From an uncultured Actinomycetes bacterium (GTDB lineage Bacteria > Actinomycetota > Thermoleophilia > Solirubrobacterales > 70-9): DNA of 64,000 nt. Below the pieces are notes generated by a model, which saw only the letters and a list, made by a program, of their open reading frames with translations, was not told where the DNA came from and did not search any database. The position numbers and the translations under genes were made by a program. Position 1 is the first letter of the stretch, and every line of letters begins with the position of its first letter. The stretch spans positions 1 through 64,000 of the forward strand of contig CAMLQY010000008.1 in assembly GCA_946482365.1 (NCBI GenBank), read 5' to 3'. This document shows, in pieces, positions 25,805 to 33,854 of the stretch.

Positions 25805-26790
25805 CAGCCGAGCCTCCTCGCCAGCCGCTCCGCCGCCTCGACCCCGAGCTCGGGCTCGAAGAGGAAGGGCAGGGTCTTGACCGGGGCCGTCACCCGGCGC
25901 CGCAGGCGGGCGAGCTGGGCGCGCTGCGAGCGGGCGCGGTTGTGCTCGGAGACGGCCGCCCGCGCCGCCGCCCGCACGGAGCCGTTCTGGCCGGCGGCGA
26001 GCTCCGCCAGCCGCTCCGCCTCCTCCGGGGAGAAGCGCTCTGGGTAGAGCCCGTTCATGTAGACGCGGTCGACCGCGACGCCGACCTCGTCGCGGAGGTC
26101 CTGCTCGAGCGCCGCCGACTCGTTCACCGGCATCTCCTCGGGCAGGGCGACGATCGCGACGCCGGTGTGCGCGTGGTCGGTGATCAGCCGGTCCAGCTGC
26201 TGGGCCTGGGAGTGGATCGGGCCGACGCGGGCGATCGCGGCGAAGGTCCGCGGCGTCTGCAGGAAGCCGATCCCGTGTCCGGTCGCGGGGGCGTCGACGA
26301 TCACCAGGTCGTACCTGCGCCCCCTCTTCACCTTGCGGTCGGGCTGGGTCAGCTCCCAGATCTTGCCGATCGTCACCAGCTCCTTCAGCCCCGGCGTGGC
26401 GGCGGCGAGGTAGTTGAAGATGCGGCTGCGGAAGAGCATGTCGCGCGCCGCGCGGACTTTCAGCTGCAGCAGCACGTACTCGCGCATCGACTCGTCGGGG
26501 TCGATCGAGATCGACCAGAGGTTCTCCGCCATCTCGACCTCGTGGAAGCCGACTTCGGCGTGCTCGAAGATGCGCGAGGCGTTCTCCTGCGCGGAGACCT
26601 CGCAGACGATCGTGCGCTTGCCTTCGGCGGCGGCGCGCAGGCCCAGTGCCACCGCGACCGTGGTCTTGCCGACTCCGCCCTTGCCGGTGACGAAGACCAG
26701 CCGCTTGTCGAGAAGTTCGGTTACCGGGTGATTCCTAGCAATTTCTCGGTCCAGCAGGAAAAGAGGGTGGTCATGCGAATACCCGCGCAA
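25804..26790 (-). CDS. ArsA/Get3-like ATPase (first of a pair)
   Basis: 328 aa. Walker A GKGGVGKTTVAVALGL (about residues 35-50), EVSAQENASRIFEHAEVGF and VIVDAPATGHGIGFLQTP mark the ArsA family. The annotated start is a TTG at 26790; no ATG is available before the P-loop. The TTG overlaps the ATG of the divergent parA-like gene base for base, so the two promoters must lie within each other's coding sequence or transcripts are leaderless. It should act with the downstream ATPase as a heteromer. Confidence 0.84.
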   Translation of the reverse strand: MRGYSHDHPLFLLDREIARNHPVTELLDKRLVFVTGKGGVGKTTVAVALGLRAAAEGKRTIVCEVSAQENASRIFEHAEVGFHEVEMAENLWSISIDPDESMREYVLLQLKVRAARDMLFRSRIFNYLAAATPGLKELVTIGKIWELTQPDRKVKRGRRYDLVIVDAPATGHGIGFLQTPRTFAAIARVGPIHSQAQQLDRLITDHAHTGVAIVALPEEMPVNESAALEQDLRDEVGVAVDRVYMNGLYPERFSPEEAERLAELAAGQNGSVRAAARAAVSEHNRARSQRAQLARLRRRVTAPVKTLPFLFEPELGVEAAERLARRLG

Positions 26791-27899
26791 TGGGATTCCT
26801 GAGCCGCAAGAGCAAGTTCAAGTCAACCGCCGTCGAGGAGCCGCATCCGATCGTGGAGGAGCTGGAGGGGATGGAGGAAGCCGTGCCCGAGCAGCACGAG
26901 CCGCGGCCGCCCGCGGGTCCTGTCGCGGGGCAGGACTCCTCGTCCTCGCAGGCTGCGGGCGAGGAGCCCAGCCCCACGCCACCCGCGGGAGAGGCGGTTG
27001 AGGCTGTCGCGCCTGCAACCTCCATTGTCCAAGCTGAGGTGGTGGAGCCCGAGCCGGAGAGGTTCATGCCCCGGGACCTGCTTGCTCCGAGTCGGCATGA
27101 GGTCGTGGTCGAGCGGGCTGAGCCTGAGGCGCCCTTGAGGCATGCCGAGGTGATCGCGTTTGCGAACCAGAAGGGCGGGGTGGCGAAGACCACCACGACC
27201 CTGAACCTGGCCGTGGCCTTTGCCGAGTCCGGGCACCGGGTGCTCTGCGTCGATCTGGACCCGCAGGGGAACCTGACGATGAGCCAGGGGATCGACCCGG
27301 ATAAGGTCGAGAAGAGCCTTTACGACGTGCTCGTGCACGACATGCCGATCAGCGAGATCATCCAGCGCCGCGAGATCGACATCGCCGTCGCCTCGATCGA
27401 CCTGGCCGGGGCGGAGATCGCGATGAGCACCAAGATCGGCCGCGAGCGCTCGCTGGAGAAGGCGCTGAAGGAGGTCTCCGGCGACTACGACTTCGTCTGC
27501 ATCGACACGCCGCCCAGCCTCGGCTTGCTGACCATCAACGCGCTGACCGCGGCGAACAAGGTGATCGTCCCGGTGCAGTGCGAGTATCTCTCCATGCGCG
27601 GGCTGGTCCAGCTCCAGAACACGCTGAAGATGATCCAGGAGAACCTCAACCCGGACGTCCGGATCGAGGGCATCCTGCCGACCATGCTCGACACGCGGAC
27701 CGTCCACGCCAAGGAGGCGGTGGAGATCCTCGAGGAGAACTTCGGCGAGCTCGTCTTCAAGTCCCGCATCCGCAAGACGATCAAATTCGCCGAGGCGCCC
27801 GTGAAAGGCGCCAGCGTGCTCAAGTACGATTCCGCCAGCAGCGCCGCGAACTACTACCGGGACTTGGCCAAGGAGGTTCTGGCACATGAGTCGTCGTGA
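26790..27899 (+). CDS. ParA/Soj-family ATPase with long disordered N-terminus
   Basis: 369 aa. A ~118-aa acidic, Pro/Ala-rich N-terminal extension precedes a complete ParA domain: deviant Walker A NQKGGVAKTTTTLN (126-139), LCVDLDPQGNLT, and the Walker B DFVCIDTPPSLGLLT. ParA proteins polymerise or oscillate on DNA to segregate chromosomes, and the MipZ branch positions FtsZ. No parB is adjacent; instead the stop overlaps the start of ftsZ by 14 bp. Residues 41-67 are encoded by an 80-bp palindromic repeat also present in ftsZ. A MipZ- or division-site-positioning role is inference. Confidence 0.87.
   Translation: MGFLSRKSKFKSTAVEEPHPIVEELEGMEEAVPEQHEPRPPAGPVAGQDSSSSQAAGEEPSPTPPAGEAVEAVAPATSIVQAEVVEPEPERFMPRDLLAPSRHEVVVERAEPEAPLRHAEVIAFANQKGGVAKTTTTLNLAVAFAESGHRVLCVDLDPQGNLTMSQGIDPDKVEKSLYDVLVHDMPISEIIQRREIDIAVASIDLAGAEIAMSTKIGRERSLEKALKEVSGDYDFVCIDTPPSLGLLTINALTAANKVIVPVQCEYLSMRGLVQLQNTLKMIQENLNPDVRIEGILPTMLDTRTVHAKEAVEILEENFGELVFKSRIRKTIKFAEAPVKGASVLKYDSASSAANYYRDLAKEVLAHESS
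26910..26989 (+). repeat. 80-bp palindromic repeat inside ParA gene (copy 1)
   Basis: Matches 27970-28049 at 76 of 80 positions. The ends are CCCGCGGG (26910-26917 and 26982-26989). Internal stems are GTCCTG-N8-CAGGAC (26917-26936) and CTCCTCG...CGAGGAG (26936-26966). It is read in frame as Ala-Gly-Pro-Val-Ala-Gly-Gln-Asp-Ser4 and onwards. Flanking sequences of the two copies are unrelated, so the element is sharply bounded. Confidence 0.85.
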
Positions 27900-29280
27900 C
27901 AAGCGGGCCAGTATGCGGGAGGGGCCTCTCTCGGACCTCTTTCGGTCGACTTCTGACGAGCGGGACCGGCCAGCGGGTCCTGTCGCGGGGCAGGACTCCT
28001 CGTCCTCGCAGGCTGCGGGCGAGGAGCCCAACCCCGCGCCACCCGCTGGAGATGCGCCTGGCGCGGGAGCCTCCGGGTCGTCCGAGACCCCTCCCGAGCG
28101 GTTGAAGCGGGTTTTCTCCGAGGAGCCGCGCTCTTCTCGCCGGGAGATCGAGCCGGTGGTCGAAGCGCCGCGGTACGGGCGGGAGGAGCCGGAGTACGAG
28201 CCGCCGGGAAGTGGTGAGCCGCATCAGCCCGTCATCCGGGTGGTGGGCGTGGGCGGCGGTGGAGTCAATGCCGTAAACCGTATGGTCGAGGCCCGGATTC
28301 CCGGGGTCGAGTTCATGGCGGTCAACACCGACCTTCAGTCGCTGCAGCTCTGCATGGCCGATGTCACCGTCCACATCGGCGAAGAGCAGACGCGCGGCCT
28401 CGGCGCCGGCGCCGACCCCGAGCTCGGCCACCGTTCCGCCTTCGAGGAGCAGGACAAGATCAAGCGCCTGCTGAAGGGATCCGACATGGTCTTCGTCGCC
28501 GCCGGCGCCGGCGGCGGCACCGGCACGGGCGCCGCCCCGGTCATCGCCCGCCTCGCCCGCGAGGTCGGCGCACTCACGGTCGGCATCGTCACCAAGCCGT
28601 TCAGCTTCGAGGGCAGCCGCCGAGGCAATCAGGCCAACAAGGGCATCGAGGAACTTGCGGCGGAGGTCGACACCCTGATCGTCGTCCCCAACGACCGCCT
28701 GCTCGAGGTGCTCGACCAGCAGACCTCGATGGTCGAGGCCTTCCAGGTCGCCGACGACGTCCTGCGTCAGGGCGTCCAGGGAGTCTCTGACCTGGTCACC
28801 CTTCCCGCCGTGATCAACCTCGACTTCGCCGACGTGCGCACGATCATGTCCGAAGCCGGCCGGGCGCTGCTCGGCATCGGCATGGGCCACGGCAACGAGC
28901 GGGCGGTGCTGGCTGCCGAAAAAGCGATCTCCTCGCCCCTGCTCGAGACCTCGATGGAGGGCGCGCGGTCGATCCTGCTCTCGATCACCGGTGGTGCCGA
29001 CCTCTCCCTGGTCGAGGTCAGCGAGGCCGCGAAGCTCGTCGGCGAGGCGGCCCATCCCGACGCCAACATCATCTTCGGCGCCAACGTCGACGAGGAGCTC
29101 AAGGACCAGGTCTGGGTGACCGTCGTGGCCACCCGCTTCGACGGCCGTCCCGCGCCCAAGCGCGCGGTTGCCGAGCCGACGATTCGTCGCATGGCGGACA
29201 GCGGCCGGGGCCGCCCGCCGCGCTCCGAGAAGGCCGGCGAGCTCGGCGCGCTGGAAGTCCCCGAGTTCCTCCCCGGCTAG
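27886..29280 (+). CDS. ftsZ: Cell division protein FtsZ with ~112-aa N-terminal extension
   Basis: 464 aa. The GTPase core starts about residue 113 (PVIRVVGVGGGGVNAVNRM). The tubulin signature GAGGGTGTGAAP and the catalytic T7 loop NLDFADVRTIM are intact, and the C-terminal peptide LEVPEFLPG resembles the usual FtsA/SepF-binding tail. The N-terminal extension is disordered and includes the 80-bp repeat shared with the ParA gene. Most FtsZ proteins have 10-30 residues before the core. The ATG overlaps the ParA stop by 14 bp, so the two are coupled; no other dcw genes are in the window. Confidence 0.93.
   Translation: MSRRDKRASMREGPLSDLFRSTSDERDRPAGPVAGQDSSSSQAAGEEPNPAPPAGDAPGAGASGSSETPPERLKRVFSEEPRSSRREIEPVVEAPRYGREEPEYEPPGSGEPHQPVIRVVGVGGGGVNAVNRMVEARIPGVEFMAVNTDLQSLQLCMADVTVHIGEEQTRGLGAGADPELGHRSAFEEQDKIKRLLKGSDMVFVAAGAGGGTGTGAAPVIARLAREVGALTVGIVTKPFSFEGSRRGNQANKGIEELAAEVDTLIVVPNDRLLEVLDQQTSMVEAFQVADDVLRQGVQGVSDLVTLPAVINLDFADVRTIMSEAGRALLGIGMGHGNERAVLAAEKAISSPLLETSMEGARSILLSITGGADLSLVEVSEAAKLVGEAAHPDANIIFGANVDEELKDQVWVTVVATRFDGRPAPKRAVAEPTIRRMADSGRGRPPRSEKAGELGALEVPEFLPG
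27970..28049 (+). repeat. 80-bp palindromic repeat inside ftsZ (copy 2)
   Basis: Second copy of 26910-26989, in the same reading frame. Its ends are CCAGCGGG and CCCGCTGG, which still pair perfectly: relative to copy 1 both partners changed together (C-G to A-T). Of the four differences between copies, two are this compensatory pair. Confidence 0.85.
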
Positions 29281-29296
29281 CCCCGGAACCCGGCTC

Positions 29297-30802
29297 ATGA
29301 GCGGGGTCGTCGCCGCGGGGCACCCGGTCACCGCCGAGGTGGGAGCCGACGTCCTGCGCTCAGGAGGCAACGCGGTCGATGCCGCGGTCTGCGCCGTGCT
29401 CGCGTCCTTCGCCGCCGAGAGCCCCCTGACCGGCTTCGGGGCCGGCGGCTTCATGATGGTCCACCGCGGCGAGGAGACCGTGTTGCTCGACTTCTTCGTC
29501 GCCGCCCCCGGTGCCGACGGGATCGAACGGAGGGCAGAGCTGGTTCCGGTTCCCGTCCACTTCGATGCCGAGACGGTGCAGACGTTCTACGTCGGACCGG
29601 CCTCCTGCGGGGTGCCGGGGACGGCGGCGGGGCTCGAGCAGGCCGTGGCGCGGTTCGGAACGATCCCGCTGGCCGAGCTCGTCGAGCCTGCGGTGCGGCT
29701 CGCCAGGGAGGGCGCGCCGGTCAATGCCGAGCAGGCCTACATCCTCGACATCCTCGAGCCGATCCACGCCCGGCTCGAGGGCACGCGCGCGCTCTACGCG
29801 CCGGCGGGGAGGACCCTGCGCGAGGGCGATCTCTTCCGCTTCGGTGAGCTTGCCGAGGCACTCGAACGCTTCGCAGCCGAGGGCTCGGAGACCTTCTACC
29901 GCGGCGAGGTCGCGGCGGCGCTGAGCGACTTCGTGGTCGAGCACGGCGGCGCGCTCGGGTCAGGGGACCTGGCCGGCTACGAGGCGATCGAGCGCCAGCC
30001 GATACGCACGGCCTTCCGGGGGACCGAAGTGCTGACCAACCCGCCGCCCTCCTCGGGGGGGATCCTGATCGCCTACTGCCTCGGCCTGCTCGAGAGGCTG
30101 GGGGAGGGCAGCGGGCCCGAGCAGCTCGTCGCCGCGATGGGCGCCGCCAACGACGCCCGCGGCGAGGCCTTCGCCGAGGCTCTGTACGGGGAGGGGCTGG
30201 AGGCGAGCCTGCTCGACCCCGGCGGCCTCGATCTCGCGGCCGGGGACCTGCTCGGCTCGACCACCCACATCTCGGTGCTCGACGGCGACGGGATGTGCGC
30301 CAGCGTCACCTGCTCCAATGGCTCGGGCTCGGGAGTGCTGGTCCCGGGCACCGGGGTGATCCTCAACAACATGCTAGGGGAGGAGGACCTGAACCCGCTC
30401 GGGTTCCACGCGATCGCCCCCGGCCGCCGCGTGCCCTCGATGATGGCCCCGACCGTGGTCCTGCGCGACGGCGAGATCGCGCTCGGGCTCGGCAGCGCCG
30501 GCTCGAACCGGATCCGCTCGGCGATCCTGCAGACGATCGTGCGCGCGGTCGAGCAGGGGATGGCGGCCGAGGAGGCGGTACGGGCGCCGCGCCTGCATTA
30601 CGAGGCCGGCGTGGTCCAGGCCGAGCCCGGAATCGAGGGGGAGGCCCTGGACCGGATCGAGGCCCGCGGCGTGCCGGTCCTGCGCCGCCCGGCGATCAAC
30701 CTCTTCTTCGGCGGCGTGCAGGCGGTGGCCCGCGATCGCGTTACGGGTGTGTTGAGCGGCGGCGGCGACCCGCGCCGCGGCGGTAGCGTGGCGCACGCAT
30801 GA
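29297..30802 (+). CDS. ggt: Gamma-glutamyltransferase family protein
   Basis: 501 aa from the ATG at 29297. N-terminal-nucleophile hydrolase that self-cleaves before the catalytic threonine, here GSTTHISVLD at about residue 320. The family start AGHPVTAEVGADVLRSGGNAVDAAV and the substrate loops PPPSSGGI and GSAGSNRI are present. There is no signal peptide, unlike secreted E. coli GGT, so it acts in the cytosol. Members remove or transfer gamma-glutamyl groups or act as acylases; the substrate is open. The adenylate cyclase gene overlaps its stop by 4 bp. Confidence 0.88.
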   Translation: MSGVVAAGHPVTAEVGADVLRSGGNAVDAAVCAVLASFAAESPLTGFGAGGFMMVHRGEETVLLDFFVAAPGADGIERRAELVPVPVHFDAETVQTFYVGPASCGVPGTAAGLEQAVARFGTIPLAELVEPAVRLAREGAPVNAEQAYILDILEPIHARLEGTRALYAPAGRTLREGDLFRFGELAEALERFAAEGSETFYRGEVAAALSDFVVEHGGALGSGDLAGYEAIERQPIRTAFRGTEVLTNPPPSSGGILIAYCLGLLERLGEGSGPEQLVAAMGAANDARGEAFAEALYGEGLEASLLDPGGLDLAAGDLLGSTTHISVLDGDGMCASVTCSNGSGSGVLVPGTGVILNNMLGEEDLNPLGFHAIAPGRRVPSMMAPTVVLRDGEIALGLGSAGSNRIRSAILQTIVRAVEQGMAAEEAVRAPRLHYEAGVVQAEPGIEGEALDRIEARGVPVLRRPAINLFFGGVQAVARDRVTGVLSGGGDPRRGGSVAHA

Positions 30803-31908
30803 TCGATTTCGAGGCAGAGGGCCTGCTCGACGGACTCGACGGAGAGGCTCGCACGGCACGCCTGGACCTGCTCCAGCGGCTGGCCGGCGAAGGGGTGCCG
30901 CTGGAAGAGCTGCGCGAAGCCGTTGCGGCGGGTCGCCTCACCCTGCTGCCGGTCGAGCGGGGGATCGCCGGCGACGGTCCCCGCTACACGCCTCGAGAGG
31001 TCGCCGAGATCTCCGAAGCCGACCTCGACCTACTGCAGCATGCCAGCGCGGCCTTGGGGCTGCCGTATCCCGATCCCGACGAGCGGGCGCTGAACGAGGC
31101 CGACCTCGACGCCGCCCGCCGGGTCAAGGCCTTCCTCGACGCCGGCCTTCCGCAGGACGGGATCATCCAGGTGGCGCGGACGATCGGCATGGGGACGGCC
31201 CGGGTCGCCGACGCGAACCGCGAGCTGATCCGGCGCACCCTGATGCAGCCGGGCGACACCGAGCGCGACCTGGCGCTGCGCTTTGCCGCCGCCGCCGAGC
31301 ACATGCTGCCGATCTTCGAGCCGACCCTGCTCTACGCCCAGCGCGCCCACCTGCTCGAGCAGATCCGCCGCGACGTGATCGGCACCGCCGACCTCGCCTC
31401 GGGCGAGCTGGGGGCCACCGCGGAGATCTCGGTCTGCTTCGCCGACCTGGTCGGCTTCACCAAGCTCGGCGAGGAGATAGCGCCGGAAGAGCTCGGCCTC
31501 GTCGCCGGCCGGCTCGAGGAGATGGCGAGCGCGGTGGCCGAGCCGCCCGTGCGCCTGGTGAAGACGATCGGCGACGCGGCGATGCTGGTCTCCCCCGATG
31601 CCGAGGCGATGACCGACGCGGCGCTGCGCCTGGTCGAGGCCTCCGAGGAGGAGGGCGAGGAGTTCCCGAGCCTGCGAGCCGGAATCGCCCGGGGTCACGC
31701 GCTCGCCCAGACCGGCGACTTCTACGGCCGCCCGGTCAACCTCGCCAGCCGCATCACCGGGATCGCCAAGCCGGGCAGCGTCCTCGTCGACCGCGACGCG
31801 AGGGACGCGGCCCCCGACGCCTTCGAGTACTCCTTCGCGGGCGAGCGCCGCCTCAAGGGCGTCGAATCCCGCTGCAAGCTCTACCGCGTGCGCCGCGGCG
31901 AGCTCTAA
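30799..31908 (+). CDS. Class III adenylate cyclase with Rv1264-like regulatory domain
   Basis: 369 aa. The N-terminal ~190 residues match the adenylate cyclase regulatory domain known from the pH-sensing Rv1264 (helical, ending in the LLYAQRAHLLEQIRRD linker). The catalytic domain has metal aspartates in CFADLVGFTKLG and KTIGDAAML (the Lys is the usual ATP-selecting residue) and the Asn/Arg pair in GRPVNLASRI. It is cytosolic and makes cAMP as a dimer. It overlaps ggt by 4 bp. A cAMP effector is not encoded nearby. Confidence 0.88.
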   Translation: MIDFEAEGLLDGLDGEARTARLDLLQRLAGEGVPLEELREAVAAGRLTLLPVERGIAGDGPRYTPREVAEISEADLDLLQHASAALGLPYPDPDERALNEADLDAARRVKAFLDAGLPQDGIIQVARTIGMGTARVADANRELIRRTLMQPGDTERDLALRFAAAAEHMLPIFEPTLLYAQRAHLLEQIRRDVIGTADLASGELGATAEISVCFADLVGFTKLGEEIAPEELGLVAGRLEEMASAVAEPPVRLVKTIGDAAMLVSPDAEAMTDAALRLVEASEEEGEEFPSLRAGIARGHALAQTGDFYGRPVNLASRITGIAKPGSVLVDRDARDAAPDAFEYSFAGERRLKGVESRCKLYRVRRGEL

Positions 31909-31927
31909 CTGGGGGGTGAGAATTGCT

Positions 31928-31970
31928 CGTTGAAGCCTTGTATGCGCATGGCGCGCAAAAGGTTTCAACG
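31928..31970 (+). repeat. REP-like palindrome over the start of the AbiEi/DUF559 gene
   Basis: Outer arms CGTTGAAGCCTT (31928-31939) and AAGGTTTCAACG (31959-31970) pair at 11 of 12 positions; inner arms TGCGC and GCGCA pair too. It covers all candidate start codons of the gene. It is related to the palindrome at 32860-32896 beyond the gene's end. Confidence 0.7.
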
Positions 31971-32862
31971 AACGCCAGGAGAGCTGTGGGCCCTGGTGAG
32001 GAGGCAGCATGGCGTTGTCACCAGAGCGCAGCTGCTCGCCAATGGTCTCAGTGGCGACACCATTCAACGCCGTGTCTCCGCGGGGCGTCTGCACCCGCTC
32101 TGGAGGGGCGTCTACGCGGTGGGGAGACCGGAAGTCGACCGGCGCGGACGATGGATGGCGGCAGTGTTGTGCGCTGGCCCGGCAGCGCTACTCAGTCATT
32201 CGAGCGCAGCGTCGCTCTGGGGGATGCTGGCCTGGGATGGATGCATCGACGTCGTTGTGCCGTACGGAGTGGCTAGACAACGGCCAGGTATCCGCGTGCA
32301 TCGTCGCTTGGGCCTCGATGTGGCTGATCGCCGCGAAGTAGACGGCATTCCAGTTACCGACCCCGTCGCGACGCTCGTGGATGTTGCCAGCCGCAAGCCA
32401 AGCGATGTCATGCAACGAGCGATTCGCGAGGCGGATCGACTCGACTTGGTCGACCCCATCGCTTTGCGCACGTCGCTCGACGACATCCCCCGTCGGCCTG
32501 GTCTCGCCGCCATCCGCTCATTGCTCGAGTCCGAGACATTCTCAATGACCGACTCTGAGCTGGAGCGACGCTTTCTGGAGCTCGTTCGCGCTGCACGGCT
32601 GCCAATTCCACGGACGCAAGTCGAGGTCAACGGCTATCGCGTCGATTTCTACTGGTCTGAGCTTGGACTCATTGTCGAGACCGACGGCCTGCGGTACCAC
32701 CGGACCGCCGGACAGCAGAAGAAGGACCGAGAGCGAGACCAGGCCCATACGGCGGCTGGCCTGACGACGCTGCGCTTTACCGCCAGCCAGGTTCGTTTCG
32801 AGCCCGCCCGGACTCGGGCGACGCTGGCGACCGTCGTTTCGCGCCTTGAATCAACTGGCTGA
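31930..32862 (+). CDS. AbiEi-like winged helix fused to DUF559 (Vsr-like) endonuclease domain
   Basis: 310 aa from a TTG at 31930 (GGTGAG 10 nt upstream); in-frame ATGs at 31942 and 31948 are alternatives. Residues about 15-70 form the AbiEi-type antitoxin winged helix (ELWALVRRQHGVVTRAQLL, then RLHPLWRGVYAVG). The C-terminus is a PD-(D/E)xK nuclease of the DUF559/Vsr type: VDFYWSELGLIVETDGLRYH, then QKKDRERDQAHTAAGL. It has no cognate AbiEii toxin beside it. Lower GC than neighbours and flanking palindromes suggest mobility. The biological role of such fusions is unknown. Confidence 0.82.
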   Translation: MKPCMRMARKRFQRTPGELWALVRRQHGVVTRAQLLANGLSGDTIQRRVSAGRLHPLWRGVYAVGRPEVDRRGRWMAAVLCAGPAALLSHSSAASLWGMLAWDGCIDVVVPYGVARQRPGIRVHRRLGLDVADRREVDGIPVTDPVATLVDVASRKPSDVMQRAIREADRLDLVDPIALRTSLDDIPRRPGLAAIRSLLESETFSMTDSELERRFLELVRAARLPIPRTQVEVNGYRVDFYWSELGLIVETDGLRYHRTAGQQKKDRERDQAHTAAGLTTLRFTASQVRFEPARTRATLATVVSRLESTG

Positions 32863-32896
32863 AGGTTTGTGTGCGCTATACGCGCACAATCCTTCA
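32860..32896 (+). repeat. REP-like palindrome after the AbiEi/DUF559 gene
   Basis: TGAAGG (32860-32865) pairs with CCTTCA (32891-32896), and GTGCGC (32871-32876) with GCGCAC (32882-32887), loop TATAC. It begins on the stop codon. About two thirds of its bases match the palindrome at 31928-31970. No T-tract follows, so it is not a standard terminator. Confidence 0.65.
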
Positions 32897-32908
32897 ATGA
32901 GCCGCCGG

Positions 32909-33826
32909 CTAGGCCGGCTTGCGGCCGGAGGCGAGCAGGTTGTAGAAGAGCTCGGCCGGGAGGTGGGGCTCGAGCAGGCGGCTGTCGACCTTCTGCAGGG
33001 CGATGTAGCTGCGGAAGGCGAAGCTCCGCCACCTCCAGGAGATCGATTCGGGCTCGGCGCTGGACTCGACCGTGCGCAGGCCCCAGCCCCAGGCGTTGGC
33101 GAGCAGCTCCTCGCCGCCGACGTGGCGGTCCTCGAAGCCGGCGTCGCGCAGCAGGCGCCGCAGGTCGGCGGGGGCGAAGGCGTGCACGTCGACCTCGCCC
33201 TCGAGGCTGTGGCCCTCGGACTGCTCGCCCTCCGCGATCGCGCGGGGTCGGGCCCGGACGAGGCGGCGCCAGGCCGGTGCCACGAGCAGGCCCGCCCGCT
33301 TCGGCAGGGCGGCGAGGCGGTCCCCGTAGCGGGAGGGCTCGCCGGCGAAGGCGATCGCCCCGCCCGGGCGCAGCACGCGGCGGAATTCGGCGAAGGCCCT
33401 GTCGAGATCGGGGATGTGATGGAGGACCGCGTGGCCGAAGACGAGGTCGAAGCTCTCGTCCTCGAAGGGCAGCTCCTCGGCCTCCGTCTGGGCGGTCTCG
33501 ACCTCGAGGCCGAGGCCCTCGGCGGTGCTCGCCAGCTGCTTCAGCATCCCGGCCGAGATGTCGGTGGCGGTGAGGCTCTCGATTACGCCGAGCTGCAGCA
33601 GGTTGAGCGAGAAGTAGCCGGTCCCTGAGCCGATCTCCAGCCCGGCGCCGAAGCTCTGGCCGTCGCGTCCCCCCAGTGCCTTGAGCAGCTTTGCGCGCAC
33701 CTGCTCCTGCCCGGTGTCGCCGAAGTCGATGCCCCACTTGGCGTCGTATTCGTGGGCGGCCGCGTCGTGGTAGCGGGTGTTGACGTCCTTGATGTGCTCG
33801 GGCGTCGCTGTCGGGGAAGCCGGCAT
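32909..33826 (-). CDS. Class I SAM-dependent methyltransferase
   Basis: 305 aa from the ATG at 33826 (MPASPTATPEHIKDVN). Rossmann motifs: motif I GLEIGSGTGYFSLNLL (about residues 62-77), acidic motif II TATDISAGML, and post-motif AVLHHIPDLDRAFAEFRRVLRPGG. The C-terminal ~100 residues are an extra domain. It is of the UbiE/type 11 group; the acceptor is unknown. It is divergent from another methyltransferase at 33855 with only 28 bp between starts, and may belong to the same glycan locus. Confidence 0.83.
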   Translation of the reverse strand: MPASPTATPEHIKDVNTRYHDAAAHEYDAKWGIDFGDTGQEQVRAKLLKALGGRDGQSFGAGLEIGSGTGYFSLNLLQLGVIESLTATDISAGMLKQLASTAEGLGLEVETAQTEAEELPFEDESFDLVFGHAVLHHIPDLDRAFAEFRRVLRPGGAIAFAGEPSRYGDRLAALPKRAGLLVAPAWRRLVRARPRAIAEGEQSEGHSLEGEVDVHAFAPADLRRLLRDAGFEDRHVGGEELLANAWGWGLRTVESSAEPESISWRWRSFAFRSYIALQKVDSRLLEPHLPAELFYNLLASGRKPA

Positions 33827-33854
33827 GCGGCCGGGAACAATACGGTCCTGGGCC

